From assembly GCF_947172395.1 (NCBI RefSeq), contig NC_069084.1, positions 5,147,107-5,211,106 of the forward strand: a stretch of DNA of 64,000 nucleotides, given 5' to 3'. The stretch is from Bicyclus anynana. Taxonomy: Eukaryota; Arthropoda; Insecta; Lepidoptera; Nymphalidae. The notes under the pieces are model-generated. The model worked only from the letters and a program-made list of their open reading frames with translations. It had not been told where the DNA came from and ran no database searches. Positions 50,558 through 62,400 of this stretch are shown piece after piece (position 1 is the stretch's first letter; each line of letters opens with the position of its first letter). The translations under genes and the position numbers were made by a program.

Positions 50558-53016
50558 ATACATAAGACCTACCTCGCTAGATGTTGTTTTTCGTCAAAGT
50601 ACATGATTTACTTGTATGATCTAATGCGATTATAAGAACTGTCTCTGTAGAATCGAGGTTTCATAGTTATAACTTTATATTAACATAACTTTTAGTTTAG
50701 TTTAGGAATGACAAAATGACAGACAATTTTGTCATGAATTTGGGTAATTGGACTGAATCTGGAAGTGATTAAAGATTGAATTTATTTCAAATTTGTAAAA
50801 ACAAGAATTAACATACCAGTTTAACTGAATTTAAGTGTTTGGATTTTTATCAATAGAATCACTATCAAAATCTGTATAGGTCTGTATTCACAATTTGTAA
50901 ATATTGAATGAGAAATCTGTTAAACTATAATTATATAATTCTTAAAGAATAATTAAATGTATTGTAGGGTGTTTCAACATATTGTTAAATCAAGGTTTAA
51001 AATTAGAAAATATCTGTAATGACAAAATTGAATTTTACTACTTGTAAATCAGTGAATTTAGCAAGTAGTAATAATAATAGATTAATTGGGACTCACTTTT
51101 GTTATAATTAGAAATTATTGGAGAATTAATGAGTTGTGGTAATAAACATAAATTAAAATTTTAAATACTATGAGACATAGTTCAGTGAATCTTTATAATA
51201 ATGTAATGTTAGAATTTATTTGTGTTTACAAAGTTTGAGGACAAACTTGTAGTCAGTATGGCCGAATGTTAGATTTTTAATTATTTAAATAATTATAAAT
51301 ACATAAGACAACATATAAAAACTCCTTCTTCCAGATAAATGTTTTAATCTGTACTGTTTATTAATGATTATGGTTTTATTCTGAGGTTGGTAGGGTATTG
51401 TGGGATATACTCTAGGAAAAAGAGGTGGACATGTGATTAAGTGGCGTTAAGTAAATTTAATTAATGTATTATCCATCTACCAAAGTAACGATTTGTTTAA
51501 GAATGAGTAATAAGTTATTTGAAATACAGTTTAATCATTCCAGCTTGTGTTTGTTTATTTCTATGCTTTTAGTATTGTATTGTTAAAGCTATGGCCACTG
51601 TTTGCCCTTTTTTATATTATGGAGAGAAAGCCTCTACTTAATATAAATCTCTTATTTAACTATTATGACTGACTGATGCTGATAATAATGAGGGTAAGTT
51701 TCATTCATTATTGATGATGACGAATAAATTACTAATAACATTTAATTACCAACTTATGTTAATAACGAATCGCAATTTCGACAGCAAATTATTTATCCAA
51801 ACATTAGTTGGTAAGGGGCTCCCCAAATAATTAGTTTCTCTAGTTAAGTAAACTTCGCATCCCAGTGGATTGCTCAAGCTCTGATTACCCAGGTCGTGAA
51901 CTCGTCAAGTAAATAATAAATATAAATTTCTTTTCAGAAAATTTACGTAGCATTCTGGACCTCGGATAGAGTTGTAAACGACCCTGATTAAATACCGCGA
52001 AAATGCCAAGCCGAGAAAAAGGCACTCACAGTGTAATAAATTCCTTGCTTTTTAATTACTAAAATGAACCTCGGTAATGAAATCGTAGAGTCGTGAAATT
52101 CATAACCTTTGTAATGGTACAATAAAATAAAATACAAAATGGAATTCAAACCGAAAATCGATATACGAGTAGCATAATCATTATGATATATGCCTACCTA
52201 CATTTAACTTATATAATATTATACCACAAACTTCTCTGCCGCCTCTGTCCGTCTATCTGCTCACGATTTTAAATAAATCTAATTTAAATCTACTGAACGG
52301 ATTTCCATGCGGTTTCCAACAAAAGATAGACTGATTTAGTGAGAAAGGATTAGTTATTTAATTTGTCAAGGTTTTGTGTAAATTGGTTGAATCATGACAA
52401 TAATCCTACTTCCTATTATCCTACTTCCATAAATAAGCGCGAAAGTTTGTATGAATGTTTGTTTGGATATTTGTTACTCTTTAACGCCGCAATCAGCTTT
52501 ATATATTAGTATAGATTTGTTATCCTAAACGAATTAGACTAATTGTATAAACAACAAGATATCACAAATGAACTCAGAATTTATTAAGCTGATAATCCTT
52601 TATGTATTTAGAAAAATTCTTTGAAAAAGGACATGTATTTCATGAAAAATCTGTTCTATTCCATACTCAGACCAATTATAGAAGGACCTGTATCACACTC
52701 ATAGTCACAAGCAAAATTGTCTGTCATTTTCTGAGTAAAACGAGCTTAGATTTGGTATATATCTTATACTAAACTAGAAATTTTGCCCGTTTTTTACACC
52801 ATTCAACTACACAAAAACATTTTTACGGAGCTCTTTAATCGACGAACACGTTTACAACTATTTAACATTGAGTTTTTATAATCGCATTAGGTCGTTGATC
52901 ATATACTTTGACAGAAAAGTAACGTCTAGCGAGGCAGGTCCTATGCAATAATTGGTCTGAGATTCCATACCTACCATACCTATGAAAGGTCAAGTAAAGC
53001 ATACCAGAGGGGAGTC

Positions 53017-53142
53017 ATGGACAACCCTTGCGTGGCGAACAAAAAGGGGATACCTTTTTGTCTACGTGACGAAGGTCGAGCCAGATATAAGCGTCCATTT
53101 AATTATTACCACTTTTTGCTACAAAACGATATTATAATTTGA
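53017..53142 (+). CDS. Small conserved ORF, 41 codons, right arm (unknown)
   Basis: ATG to TGA encoding a basic peptide (start MDNPCVANKKGIPF, middle RDEGRARYKRPFN, end NDIII). The same ORF is present in the left arm with one residue changed (Y31S). It lies about 1 kb upstream of the gene D exon on the same strand. The flank just before it (GGACCTGCCTCGCTAG on the minus strand) recurs in similar form near 50570, so it may belong to a repeat. Function unknown. Confidence 0.2.
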   Translation: MDNPCVANKKGIPFCLRDEGRARYKRPFNYYHFLLQNDIII

Positions 53143-53520
53143 CGTATGGTATTTAAAAATACCCGCATATTATAATTAATTATCTATAATAATATATTGC
53201 ATAGCTGAAGAGATTGTTTGTTTGTTTGAACGCGCTAATCTCAGGAGTTACACTAATTTAAAAAGTTGTGTTGGACAGTCTTTTTATCTAGGAAGGCTAT
53301 AGGCTATACATATAATATCACGTCACAACCAATAGGAGCGCAGCATTAATGAAAGTTGTGACAAAAACGGAAAAAATATATTATCGCCGTTTAGTGTTGG
53401 AAATAGTAGTCTGTGACGGATATGACGTCGCTCGATCTCATGTTGGTTTCAGTGTGCTCGTGGCGTTCGAGCCGTCCACATCTCTTGTTGTGTAATTCTT
53501 TATGGGTTACTTGGTATAGG

Positions 53521-53645
53521 CGGGGAGAATGACTTGAGTGGAAAAGGGGAGTGTTAGTCGACTGTCAAAGGATCATGATTTAACCCTACATACAACACAT
53601 CGTTCACAAGTACGTGACTTCACTCAAGGTCATTCTCTGCCATTC
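53521..53645. mobile_element. Small inverted-repeat element, right arm only
   Basis: GGGAGAATGACTTGAGTG at the left is mirrored by CACTCAAGGTCATTCTCTGCC at the right. The left arm has a much shorter interval here (near 16330-16440). Confidence 0.5.
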
Positions 53646-54041
53646 TATGGTCTTATTGTGGTTACAGTTTGATTTGTTAATTAAGTTGTCCTGACAAGTG
53701 TTGTGAATCATAACCTTTGTTCGACATTACTTTTCTTATTTTATCAGAGTATATTGTATCAGATTACATCACCTTTTGAGTCCTGTAAACTTATACATTT
53801 TTTTTTTTGTTTTTGTTCTCATGATTTTCTGAGATATATTAATAGCAAAGCATGCATAACAAAGATTTCTGTATGAACACATTCACATTCTGTATGAAAC
53901 GATTTTTATTATGAAATCTCGAGAACTTTCATCTATAGGACTTTTGTTTCAGTAGTGTAAAGTCCTGAAAAGAAATCTTAGTAGGTACTTTTCTTATCTT
54001 TTTCTTTATTAGTTTTATTTTAAGTACTTATTTATTTTCAG

Positions 54042-54142
54042 GACCACAAGAAAGGATTAGTCTCGTACAAAGAGATTACGAGCAGCTTTGGGCAAAACAC
54101 AGAACGGACCCTGTTTTTGTCAGTGACGACTTACAGACCTAA
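54042..54142 (+). CDS. Gene D, right copy: terminal coding exon of an unidentified gene
   Basis: A clean acceptor (TTATTTTCAG) is followed by two phase bases and 32 codons, PQERISLVQRDYEQLWAKHR then TDPVFVSDDLQT and TAA. The peptide is charged and low in AT-type residues, unlike the flanking AT-rich noncoding DNA. By eye the sequence is identical over 101 bases to the other arm, while flanking sequence has mismatches and indels. I do not recognise the protein; it reads as the soluble C-terminal tail of a larger one. Upstream exons should lie on the plus strand to the left. A 41-codon ORF 1 kb upstream (53017-53142) is one weak candidate. It could be a pseudogene remnant, but the intact frame in both arms argues against old decay. 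Confidence 0.5.
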
Positions 54143-54692
54143 CGTTGTGGAAATTCAAGAAGGGAAATTACAAATAATTTACTGAGATTATTTTATTCAG
54201 CTTGTAAATTGTCTTCAGATTATTATTGCATCATTGGTATTTTATTATCAACCGATGATTTACAAAAAGATAGTCAGGGATCCGTAGAACATTTTGTGCA
54301 ACTGATTACTATCAAGTTAATTTTTCATCTCGATGAGACTATCAACTTTTTTATTAACGAAAATTCTCGATTCTGGTAGCTAACTGAGTTACCAGGAAAT
54401 GAAAATTTCTGACCGTCGGGTCGGAACGAGCTAATGTACCACGCAATTTGTAAGACATTGTGGCTGTTAAGTTGTATAACTAATAATTAATCGACAATAA
54501 AAATTCAAAATTCATTTATATCAATTAGGCTTCGTTTACAAGCACTTTTGAAATGTCAGGATTATGTCATAATTTAATCTAATGGTGGTAATAATAGTCG
54601 AAAACTTAAAATTAAAGTTACGAGAAGAGCCCACAACAAACTCAGCCAAGGTTTAGTTTTCTATTTTTTAAATCTGGTTAGTATCAACTTTT

Positions 54693-54877
54693 TAGGCGTT
54701 GCTGGTAGAAGAGGCGTTGGTCGCAGGAAGAAGTCTTGACTGAGAAACATCCGAGAGTGGACCGAGATCGCGAGCGCCGCACAATTGTTTCGCCTCGCGT
54801 AGGATAGAGACGAGTTCATGAAACTGACTGCGAACCTTCGCTAGTCGGAGAGGCACCTTAAGAAGAAGAAGAGAAGA
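54693..54877 (+). mobile_element. LINE tail insertion, right arm only, 13-bp target duplication
   Basis: A fragment reading GVGRRKKS and LRNIREWTEIASAAQLFRLA, the end of a LINE polymerase, with an AAGAAGAAG tail. It is flanked by AGTATCAACTTTT at 54680-54692 and 54878-54890. The left arm has one copy of the target. Confidence 0.85.
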
Positions 54878-55054
54878 AGTATCAACTTTTGATAAACTAC
54901 CCTCCTCCCAACTTGTACCAATAACGAGGTTATTATAATATTTTTTTTATTATTGATAGTTTCGTGACAATCCTTCGCTAGACTCATAAAGTTATCTTTA
55001 AACTAACTTTTCAAGTTTAGTTTTTTTCGAAGGGTTACCGCGAAGCATAGTGAC

Positions 55055-55250
55055 TGGCGACTGCGGACATACCGGCAAAGCCGTACCGCCAAGTTATTTA
55101 GCGTTCCAGTACGAAGTCGTGTAGAAACCATAAGAAGTTTGGATTTTCATTCTCCTAATAAGTTAGCCGCTTCCATCTTAGATTGCATCTTCACTTACCA
55201 TCAAGAGAAATTGTAGTCTAAGGTAAACTTGTTAAAAATAAAAACAAATG
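55055..55250 (+). mobile_element. SINE S3 fragment, right arm (shared)
   Basis: Mirror partner of 15162-15385, with the same truncation. Confidence 0.55.
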
Positions 55251-55689
55251 ATTTCTCAAATTATGCTTTGTACCTAATTAGACGGTTAAGGGTCTGAACC
55301 TGTGAATACCGCCACCTTCCAAAGCCACCTGTCTATCTATGCAGTGCTGACTAATTTTCAGCTTTCATAAAATGGTAACACAGGGCCTTCATTCAAGGCA
55401 TTTAGTGTTCAGATTTTCTATAATTTTTTTCTTGAATCCTTACTAAAATTGAATACCCTTATTCATGTTTAACAAGCAGAAGCGCCGCTATTTCACCCGC
55501 GTAGTTTCCGTTTCAGTGGGAATACGGAAATAAAAAATAGCCTATTGCAATCACAACTGACGTTGTAAAAGAATTTTTAAAATCAAGATACAGAGATTAC
55601 CCCCAACAACCTCATAGACTTTACCTCTTTATAATATTAGTATAGATGAATGATACAACTGGATACAATCCTACCTATCTGCTTTAGAA

Positions 55690-56003
55690 TATTTTTAACC
55701 GACTTCAAAAAAAGGAGGAGGTTATCAATTCGTCGGAATCTTTTTTTTTTCAGTTTGAAGGCGGTACCAAGTTAGTGATGTATTAATTCAGGCTGTTTAA
55801 ATCATAAATATTTAAGATTTTCAGACAGTTCCTTTAGAAACGGCTTTAATTGACACAACACTACCTTGGTACCGCTTTCAAACTGATCGCACTGAGCAAA
55901 CTGAGAAGGTAGCACAAACGATGTTATATTTCGCTTTTTAGCTTAGTAAAAACATTTTTATAATTTTGAAGTTGGTTGTATTTTTTTATTATTTTTTTTT
56001 GTT
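55690..56003. mobile_element. ACCGACTTC-family element, right arm only
   Basis: Starts TTTTTAACCGACTTCAAAAA and ends GAAGTTGGTTGTA plus AT-rich sequence, with imperfect internal inverted repeats (AAGGCGGTACCAAG / CTTGGTACCGCTTT). The left arm has a continuous empty site near 14740. Confidence 0.65.
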
Positions 56004-56142
56004 AGGCTAGTGACATCTATGTACGTACGACTAAACTAAAACGTCTCTTACAAAAGTAGAACCCAAGTGAGTCAAAGAAACACAACGAAGTTCACAATAA
56101 CTTATACAGATGGTGCTAATGCAATAGCGTTATACTATACTA

Positions 56143-57519
56143 GCGGACGCCCGCGACTTCGTCCGCGTAAAAATCGATGTCAACTTTCAACCCCTGTTTC
56201 ACATTCTATTTTGCAAGTTTTATAACTTATACCTAATAAATAGTCCACTTGTCATTTTACATTTACAAATGTACCTAGAAAAATTAAGGACTTTCCGTAC
56301 AAATTTCTACCCCTACTTCACCCATTTCTGATTTTGTTTTCGCGACAAAAAGTATCCTATTATCCTTCTACGTATTAAGGTCTCAAATCGTCTTAAGTAT
56401 CATTTGAATTCATTGTGATTTGATTCAGCGTGATGCCCGGTCAAAAAAAGGCAAACAGACAGACAAAAAATAGAAAATAGGCTTCAGTATCGATCTCCTA
56501 CCTCTACCCTACCCCCACCCTACCCGTACCCTAACTGTATCCTACCCCTACCCTACCCGTACCCTACCCTACCCGTAATCTTCCCTTTCCCTACCCCTAC
56601 CCTACTCGTACCCTACCCTACCCGTAATCTTCCCTTTCCCTACCCCTAGGATAGGGGTAGGCCCTACCCCTACCCTACTCGTACCCTACCCTACCCGTAA
56701 TCTTCCCTTTCCCTACCCCTAGGATAGGGGTAGGCCCTACCCCTATCCGGTCCAGCCCTATGAGCGTGGTGCGATGACAAAGGAAAATAGAGACTTCTAT
56801 ACTAAAATTATAATCTTTGGATCTACTGGACCGATTTGACAGATTGTTTTACCAATACAAAGCTACGTTATTTGCGAGTGTCATAGCTTATGTTTGTTCC
56901 CCATATTCACACGGGAACGGGAACTACGTAATTGAAAGCGCGGGGCATCATGTAGCGGATTTCTGCGTCTTTTAGAAATTTTGTATTATATTCGAAACTA
57001 TTTAACTAATTAACATACTTTAAAGGGCAAATATTATCTCCATAATATTTTTGTGATTATTAAATAATTTATTTTGATAAGGATTTAAGTTAAGTAGCAT
57101 AAATAATGACGCAAACCTAAGTATATAAAATTTATAATTTTTAAAACACAAAAGGTACTATATCTGCTAATATATAGAAGATAGATGTATGGTGTCGCGG
57201 ATTTTTTTGTAGAACTTTTAAAGATACATAAAGCCTCCATACATTAATTTCAATTTTACACAATGGTTAAGGCAGCGCATGCGAATAAGTCTGCTAAAGA
57301 GGATTTTCGGTACGACCTGTATGACAAAAACTGTGTTAATTCGGCAAATATATATCATACTAATATAAAATATAGCCTATAGCACTCCCCGATAATGTAG
57401 CATTCTACTGGCGAAAGAATTTTTGAAATCGGACCAGTAGTTCCGAAGATTACCCCATTTAAAAAATGTGACAAACTTACAAACTTACAAACTTTACCTC
57501 TTTATAATATTAGTATAGA
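56143..57519 (+). mobile_element. Element with variable CCCTAC array, right arm
   Basis: Starts CTAGCGGACGCCCGCGACTT, carries a CCCTAC array at 56500-56750 with local inverted blocks (CCCTAGGATAGGGGTAGG), and ends TAGTATAGAT. The left arm has an uninterrupted empty site near 14606. The ends CTATACTA and TAGTATAG are inverted complements. Confidence 0.75.
56500..56750 (+). repeat. CCCTAC minisatellite with inverted blocks
   Basis: The same array type, with a roughly 60-base block (CGTAATCTTCCCTTTCCC) repeated three times and GGGGTAGG reversals that form short hairpins. Confidence 0.85.
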
Positions 57520-58064
57520 TTTTATGATTAAATTAAAAATATAATATATGTGACATAATAAACTACATATTTTAAACTAAACTAAACCGGTACAGGTTTG
57601 GTTTAAAATATTATAAACACTAAACAGGTAAAGATTGTTGTAGAGGGGACAATCTGGATCTACTAAACCGATTTTGAAAATTCTTTTACCAATAGAAAAC
57701 CACGTTATTTGTGAGTATCATATGCTATAGAAGTGCCAAGCCGTGGCAAGCATGTAAATATTGAATAACCACCTCGATCCTGGACAATAACTGTAGTGTG
57801 TGTTTCGCTAAATAAAACATTGTTTAAATAGAATAGTTTACTTAAAATTACAATAATTGACAATAATATGTAACTAGGAAATAAATAATACCCGATCACG
57901 GATTTATTTATTATGATGTCACTAATGCCCTTTAAGTTCAATGTTTTTTCCTATAATAAACATAATTTTGATGAACGTTATCTTATCTAATTAATCCAAA
58001 ACACACTGAATCGATAACCTATTCAAAGTGAAAACTAATTTATTTCAATTAGGATTTAGCTTGG

Positions 58065-58240
58065 CATCTTCGTTCGTAACACTCCCGATGGGCCGCGCGG
58101 GGAGCATGTAGCGATGAATGAATAACCGACGATTGATGCACCTCACTTACCGCACGATTTCACACCCGCGCAGTGCTTCCCCTCGTCGCCCGCATATCAG
58201 CATATCGAGTGTCATCAACAAACTTGCCAGACTATACAAG
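58065..58240. mobile_element. MITE, TATAGCTTGGCAAA family (right arm, shared)
   Basis: Mirror copy of 13895-14090, with ends TTTAGCTTGGCATC and AACTTGCCAGAC. An old insertion common to both arms. Confidence 0.55.
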
Positions 58241-58394
58241 CTCATATGAAATGTCAGGTTATAGTATGGTGAACAAGTTTATTGTAATATCGTTTGTAGC
58301 TACCCTTACATACAAACAAATGCTGTGCAACAATTTTATTTCTATTTCTGATATTAAAATTATTATTATTTATTTCAATCACACCTTATATAAT

Positions 58395-58605
58395 ACTAGA
58401 TGACGCCGCGCGGTTTCACCCGCGTGGTTCCTGTTCCTGAAGGAATACGGGGATGAAATATAGCCTATAGCCGTCCTCGATAAATGGGCTATCTAACACT
58501 GAAAGAATTTTTCAAATCAGACCAGTAGTTCCTGAGATTAGAGCGTTCAATCAAACAAACAAACAATCTAACTCTTCAGCTTTATAATATTAATATAGAT
58601 ATAGA
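58395..58605 (+). mobile_element. ACTAGCTGACGCC repeat upstream of gene B (shared)
   Basis: Mirror partner of 13548-13746: ACTAGATGACGCCGCGCGGT to TATTAATATAGAT. Confidence 0.75.
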
Positions 58606-59399
58606 TACAGGTTGCTCGAAAGTATTTCCCATAACTCTAGGGTAAAAATCTTTAAGGAAAATTATTTAATAAAAACCTTTTTTTTGGTAAATAAAAATAT
58701 TTATAAGTGGACTTGTCAACATCTTGAAGTTATAAAAAATACTCCGCAACACCCTGTATAATAGTTAATTAATTAGGTTTAGGATAAGATACGATAAGAA
58801 TAATTAATTAGGGTTAAGGTAAGAGGAATATGCAGAGCTCAGAAAAACCGCCAAGCGCTTACGAACAAAAAGAAAAAAAAACATTTGTATAATTTTTAAG
58901 TAAATGAAAAAAAAGATTAAAATGTAATGGAAAAAAGAAACTATTGAAATTTTTCTTTTTCATATTTTGCATTGAAATCGGTCCATTCATTTGAGAGATA
59001 CTATGGCATAGACACACACAGACCGACAACGACGTCAAACATATTACACCTCTCTTTTTGTTGCGTAGGGGGTTGAAAATGCCTTAAATCATTTAGGAAA
59101 AGAGCTGAACTGACTGACTGAGAAAGAACACACAAACACACAACGTAATGTAACGTTTAAAGTAAGTATTTTTTGCGTCGGGGATTAAGAAAGAAGTATT
59201 TTTTTTTTAATTAAAGGTATTTTATACATTGCTAAGGCATTGTATAGAATATCTGAATGATACACATTATCTGTAACATATATAACATAAGGATTTAAAT
59301 GTAAAATAATTATCAAAATCCATTCACTGGGTTCCGAGGTTTTTGCCCTCACTGATTCCTCTATATACGAGATAAGAAATTTAAATACATTAATAGATT

Positions 59400-59495
59400 A
59401 TCCAAGCATACAGATTAAGATAAAGGTTATATAAATAGCGATCCTGTATTTATGGCACTATTTGACAAATCAAAGTTAAAGGTGGTGAGGCAAAC
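59400..59495 (+). promoter_or_regulatory. Core promoter of gene B
   Basis: TATATAAAT lies at 59428-59436, 68 bases before the ATG, preceded by AGATAAAGG at 59418-59426. The leader contains TATTTGACAAATCAAAG, shared by all three deacetylase genes. TATA plus GATA fits a strong midgut promoter (inference). Confidence 0.65.
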
Positions 59496-62400
59496 ATGAA
59501 GTTTGCCTTCGCTGTGATTTTTGCCGTGTTGGTGGTGTCTTACGTCCAGGCGCAACTTCCAGGCGCGGCGCCTTGCGATCCCACGTTATGTTCTCTACCG
59601 CACTGCAGATGCTCGAGCCAGAGTATTCCTGGAGGTTTTACAGCCGCTAATACACCACAGGTACTAATATTACATTAGATAATCATTGAGTCAACGGTAT
59701 GTTCCCATAGTTAACCGTAGTTCAGGAATACTTGCGTATCTGCTTCGAAAATAATGCAATAATGTATTTTAATATTATAAAGCTGAAGAGTTTATTTGCT
59801 TGAACGCGCTAATCTCAGAAACTACTAGTCCGATTTGAAAATTCTTTCACACCCAGCTAGACAGCCCATTCGAGGAAGATTAAAGGCTATAACATATAAA
59901 ATTCCCGTATTCCTACGGGTACGGGAACCATGCGGGTGAAACCGCGCGGCGTCAGCTAGTATGGTATAATTGTCCAACCATGATCATCGATATAATCACA
60001 TCATAATATTTTATACAGTTAGTTTTACATAGCAGTTAAGAAAAAAACATTTACAATAGAACGTGGGCCTGCTCCAAGGTTGCCAGCTATCTCCAATAGT
60101 TTTCAATATAGTTCAATCAACCATGAAAATAAATAGGGTTATTGGCTTAAAATCGTAATAAACTGCCATTACTCTACTTTACTACAGAATAAATAGTCCT
60201 AAATTATCTCTCTTACGGACTGCTATAATAATAGCGACAGGCGATAAAGAAGATCTCAGATATATTTCTTTCGTAATTTTTAAATGGTGAAAATGCAAAA
60301 TCACTCTATATTGAGCGTAACAACTTACTTTTGCAGTGTTAATGTGTGGGACAACATACTTTTCAACTCTTATATTTTACTAGTATTGTTTATAGGGTGA
60401 TAAATAATTAACAAAAAATGATAAGCCCACATCTCTGTCTACGATCGCAAACTGTCTGTATGCCTTACTACTATATCAAAAGCCAAACGTAATATCAAAA
60501 ACAGGCAAACTATTTTACTTTTTTCTATTTCTATTTGAAAATAATTTTTTTTTTAAATTGAATTAACTATTCCAAAAGTACACACTTTTTTAGTTTGTCT
60601 TTTAATTTTTTTTTTTTAGTTTGTCCTCCTCACCTTTGATGATGCAGTTAACGTCAATAACATGGTGCTATACCGCAGCTTACTCGGGAATCGTCGCAGC
60701 TCCAACAACTGTCCTGTTGCGGCCACCTTCTTTGTGAACCACGAATACACCGACTACACTCTGGTCAACGAGCTGTACAATGCTGGCCATGAAATCGCAC
60801 TCCATTCCATCACTCATCAAGTCCCGACCGACTATTGGAGGGATGCTGACTACGCCACCATGATGAGAGAGATTGGTGACCAACGAAGTCAGATTGCTCA
60901 TTTTGCGAATATTCCCATTAACACTGTCCACGGTAAATTTTTTATTTGTATTCATCATTTATCAGCCTATTTTAACAGCCCACTACATTTACGGGCCAGA
61001 GATTATATCCACTTTTTAAATGCAGTTAGGCTGGTTTAGACGATAATGTTTCATTTTGTGACGACCACTACCACATGTTTATGATAATGATCATGATCAA
61101 CAGGCTTAACGTGCGCTTCGAGGCAAGGCATAGAGATTTTCCACCTTAAATTGTATGCAAAAAAAGTTTTAGTAATTCAAATAAACGTAATAATTTATCA
61201 ATAGCAGTAAATTCAGTAATAATGAAGAAAAACATTTTGAAATAAATAACATGTTTTACATTTCAGGTGTTCGTTTGCCGTTCCTTCAAATGTCTGGAAA
61301 TGCTTCCTTTCAAATGATGGCCAGTGCCGGACTTACTTACGACATAAGTTGGCCCACCAACGCCCTTAGAGAGCCGGGTTTATGGCCTTATACCCTCAAC
61401 TTTAGATCGACTCAAGACTGTGTAATCCCTCCGTGCCCAACTGCATCAATTCCTGGTCCGTGGGTCATTCCCATGATCACCTGGACTGATTTGCAAGGAC
61501 TACCCTGCTCAATGGTCGACAATTGTTTCCACCAGTAAGTAAATTTTATAGCCCGAAACCAGGACTCCATTTCAATCATCAATAATAATTAATGGAGCAT
61601 AATGTTAAAATTATTTATCATCAGCCCTCACGGAGCGGATCAAGAAGGCTGGTTCCAGTTCATCATGCGCAACTTCCAGAGACACTATAACGGAAACCGT
61701 GCGCCTTTCGGCTTCTACGTACACGAATGGTTCGTCCGGATCAATCCTGGCCTCAGATTTGCGTTGGAGCGATTCTTAGATCTACTTAGCAACCTCGACG
61801 ATGTATTCATGGTAAGCTAGCGTCTCTACTGACAACACAAACAAGACAGTATTCAAAAAATCTCTGCAGAAGAAGTTAGCATTTCGATTCTATTTAAATC
61901 CACTTCTTCTTAAAGTGTCTCTTCTAAAAAGATCGGCAGTTTTTGACAACTTATATTCTAGACACATCACCACTTAATAGTGACGTAGTTTTTTTCTTGA
62001 ACTAGTAGCAAAGGTTTTTCATCATGAATGTTTTTATTCTTGCTTCATTTTCTTCATTTTACCCTTGATGAGTTATATTTTTAGTGCCTCAATTACTTCA
62101 ACTTTAAATAACTATCATAAGGTATATGATTCCATTGATCAATTGATCGATTTTTCATACATATTCAATTCAACAAAATATTCTGCTGCATTGTCTTGAT
62201 CAACTATCCTGCAAACAAAGATACAAGTACTAATACATAGAGCCGCTGCATACCAGAGTGTTTACTTAATTATCTTCGTGTGTGAAATCTGGCAATCCAC
62301 ATTGTGTGTTGAACTATTAGCCTAACCCCTCTCATTCCGAGAAGTGCTCGTAACAGTAAGCTAAATATGATGGTGATGACTAATACATGTATATTATATT

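Larger units (their letters stand above)
45183..51569. other. AT-rich, repeat-poor segment after the gap
   Basis: No coding frame with support and none of the SINE, LINE-tail or foldback families common elsewhere in the window. It holds a CA microsatellite (45816-45838), the 88-bp and 157-bp arrays, and two diverged copies of a GGACAAACTT ... ATGGCCGAAT motif (49905-49940 and 51238-51272). Confidence 0.7.
54143..59399. other. Right-arm intergenic DNA upstream of gene B
   Basis: Noncoding mirror of about 11276-16035, with the arm-specific insertions listed separately. Confidence 0.7.
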
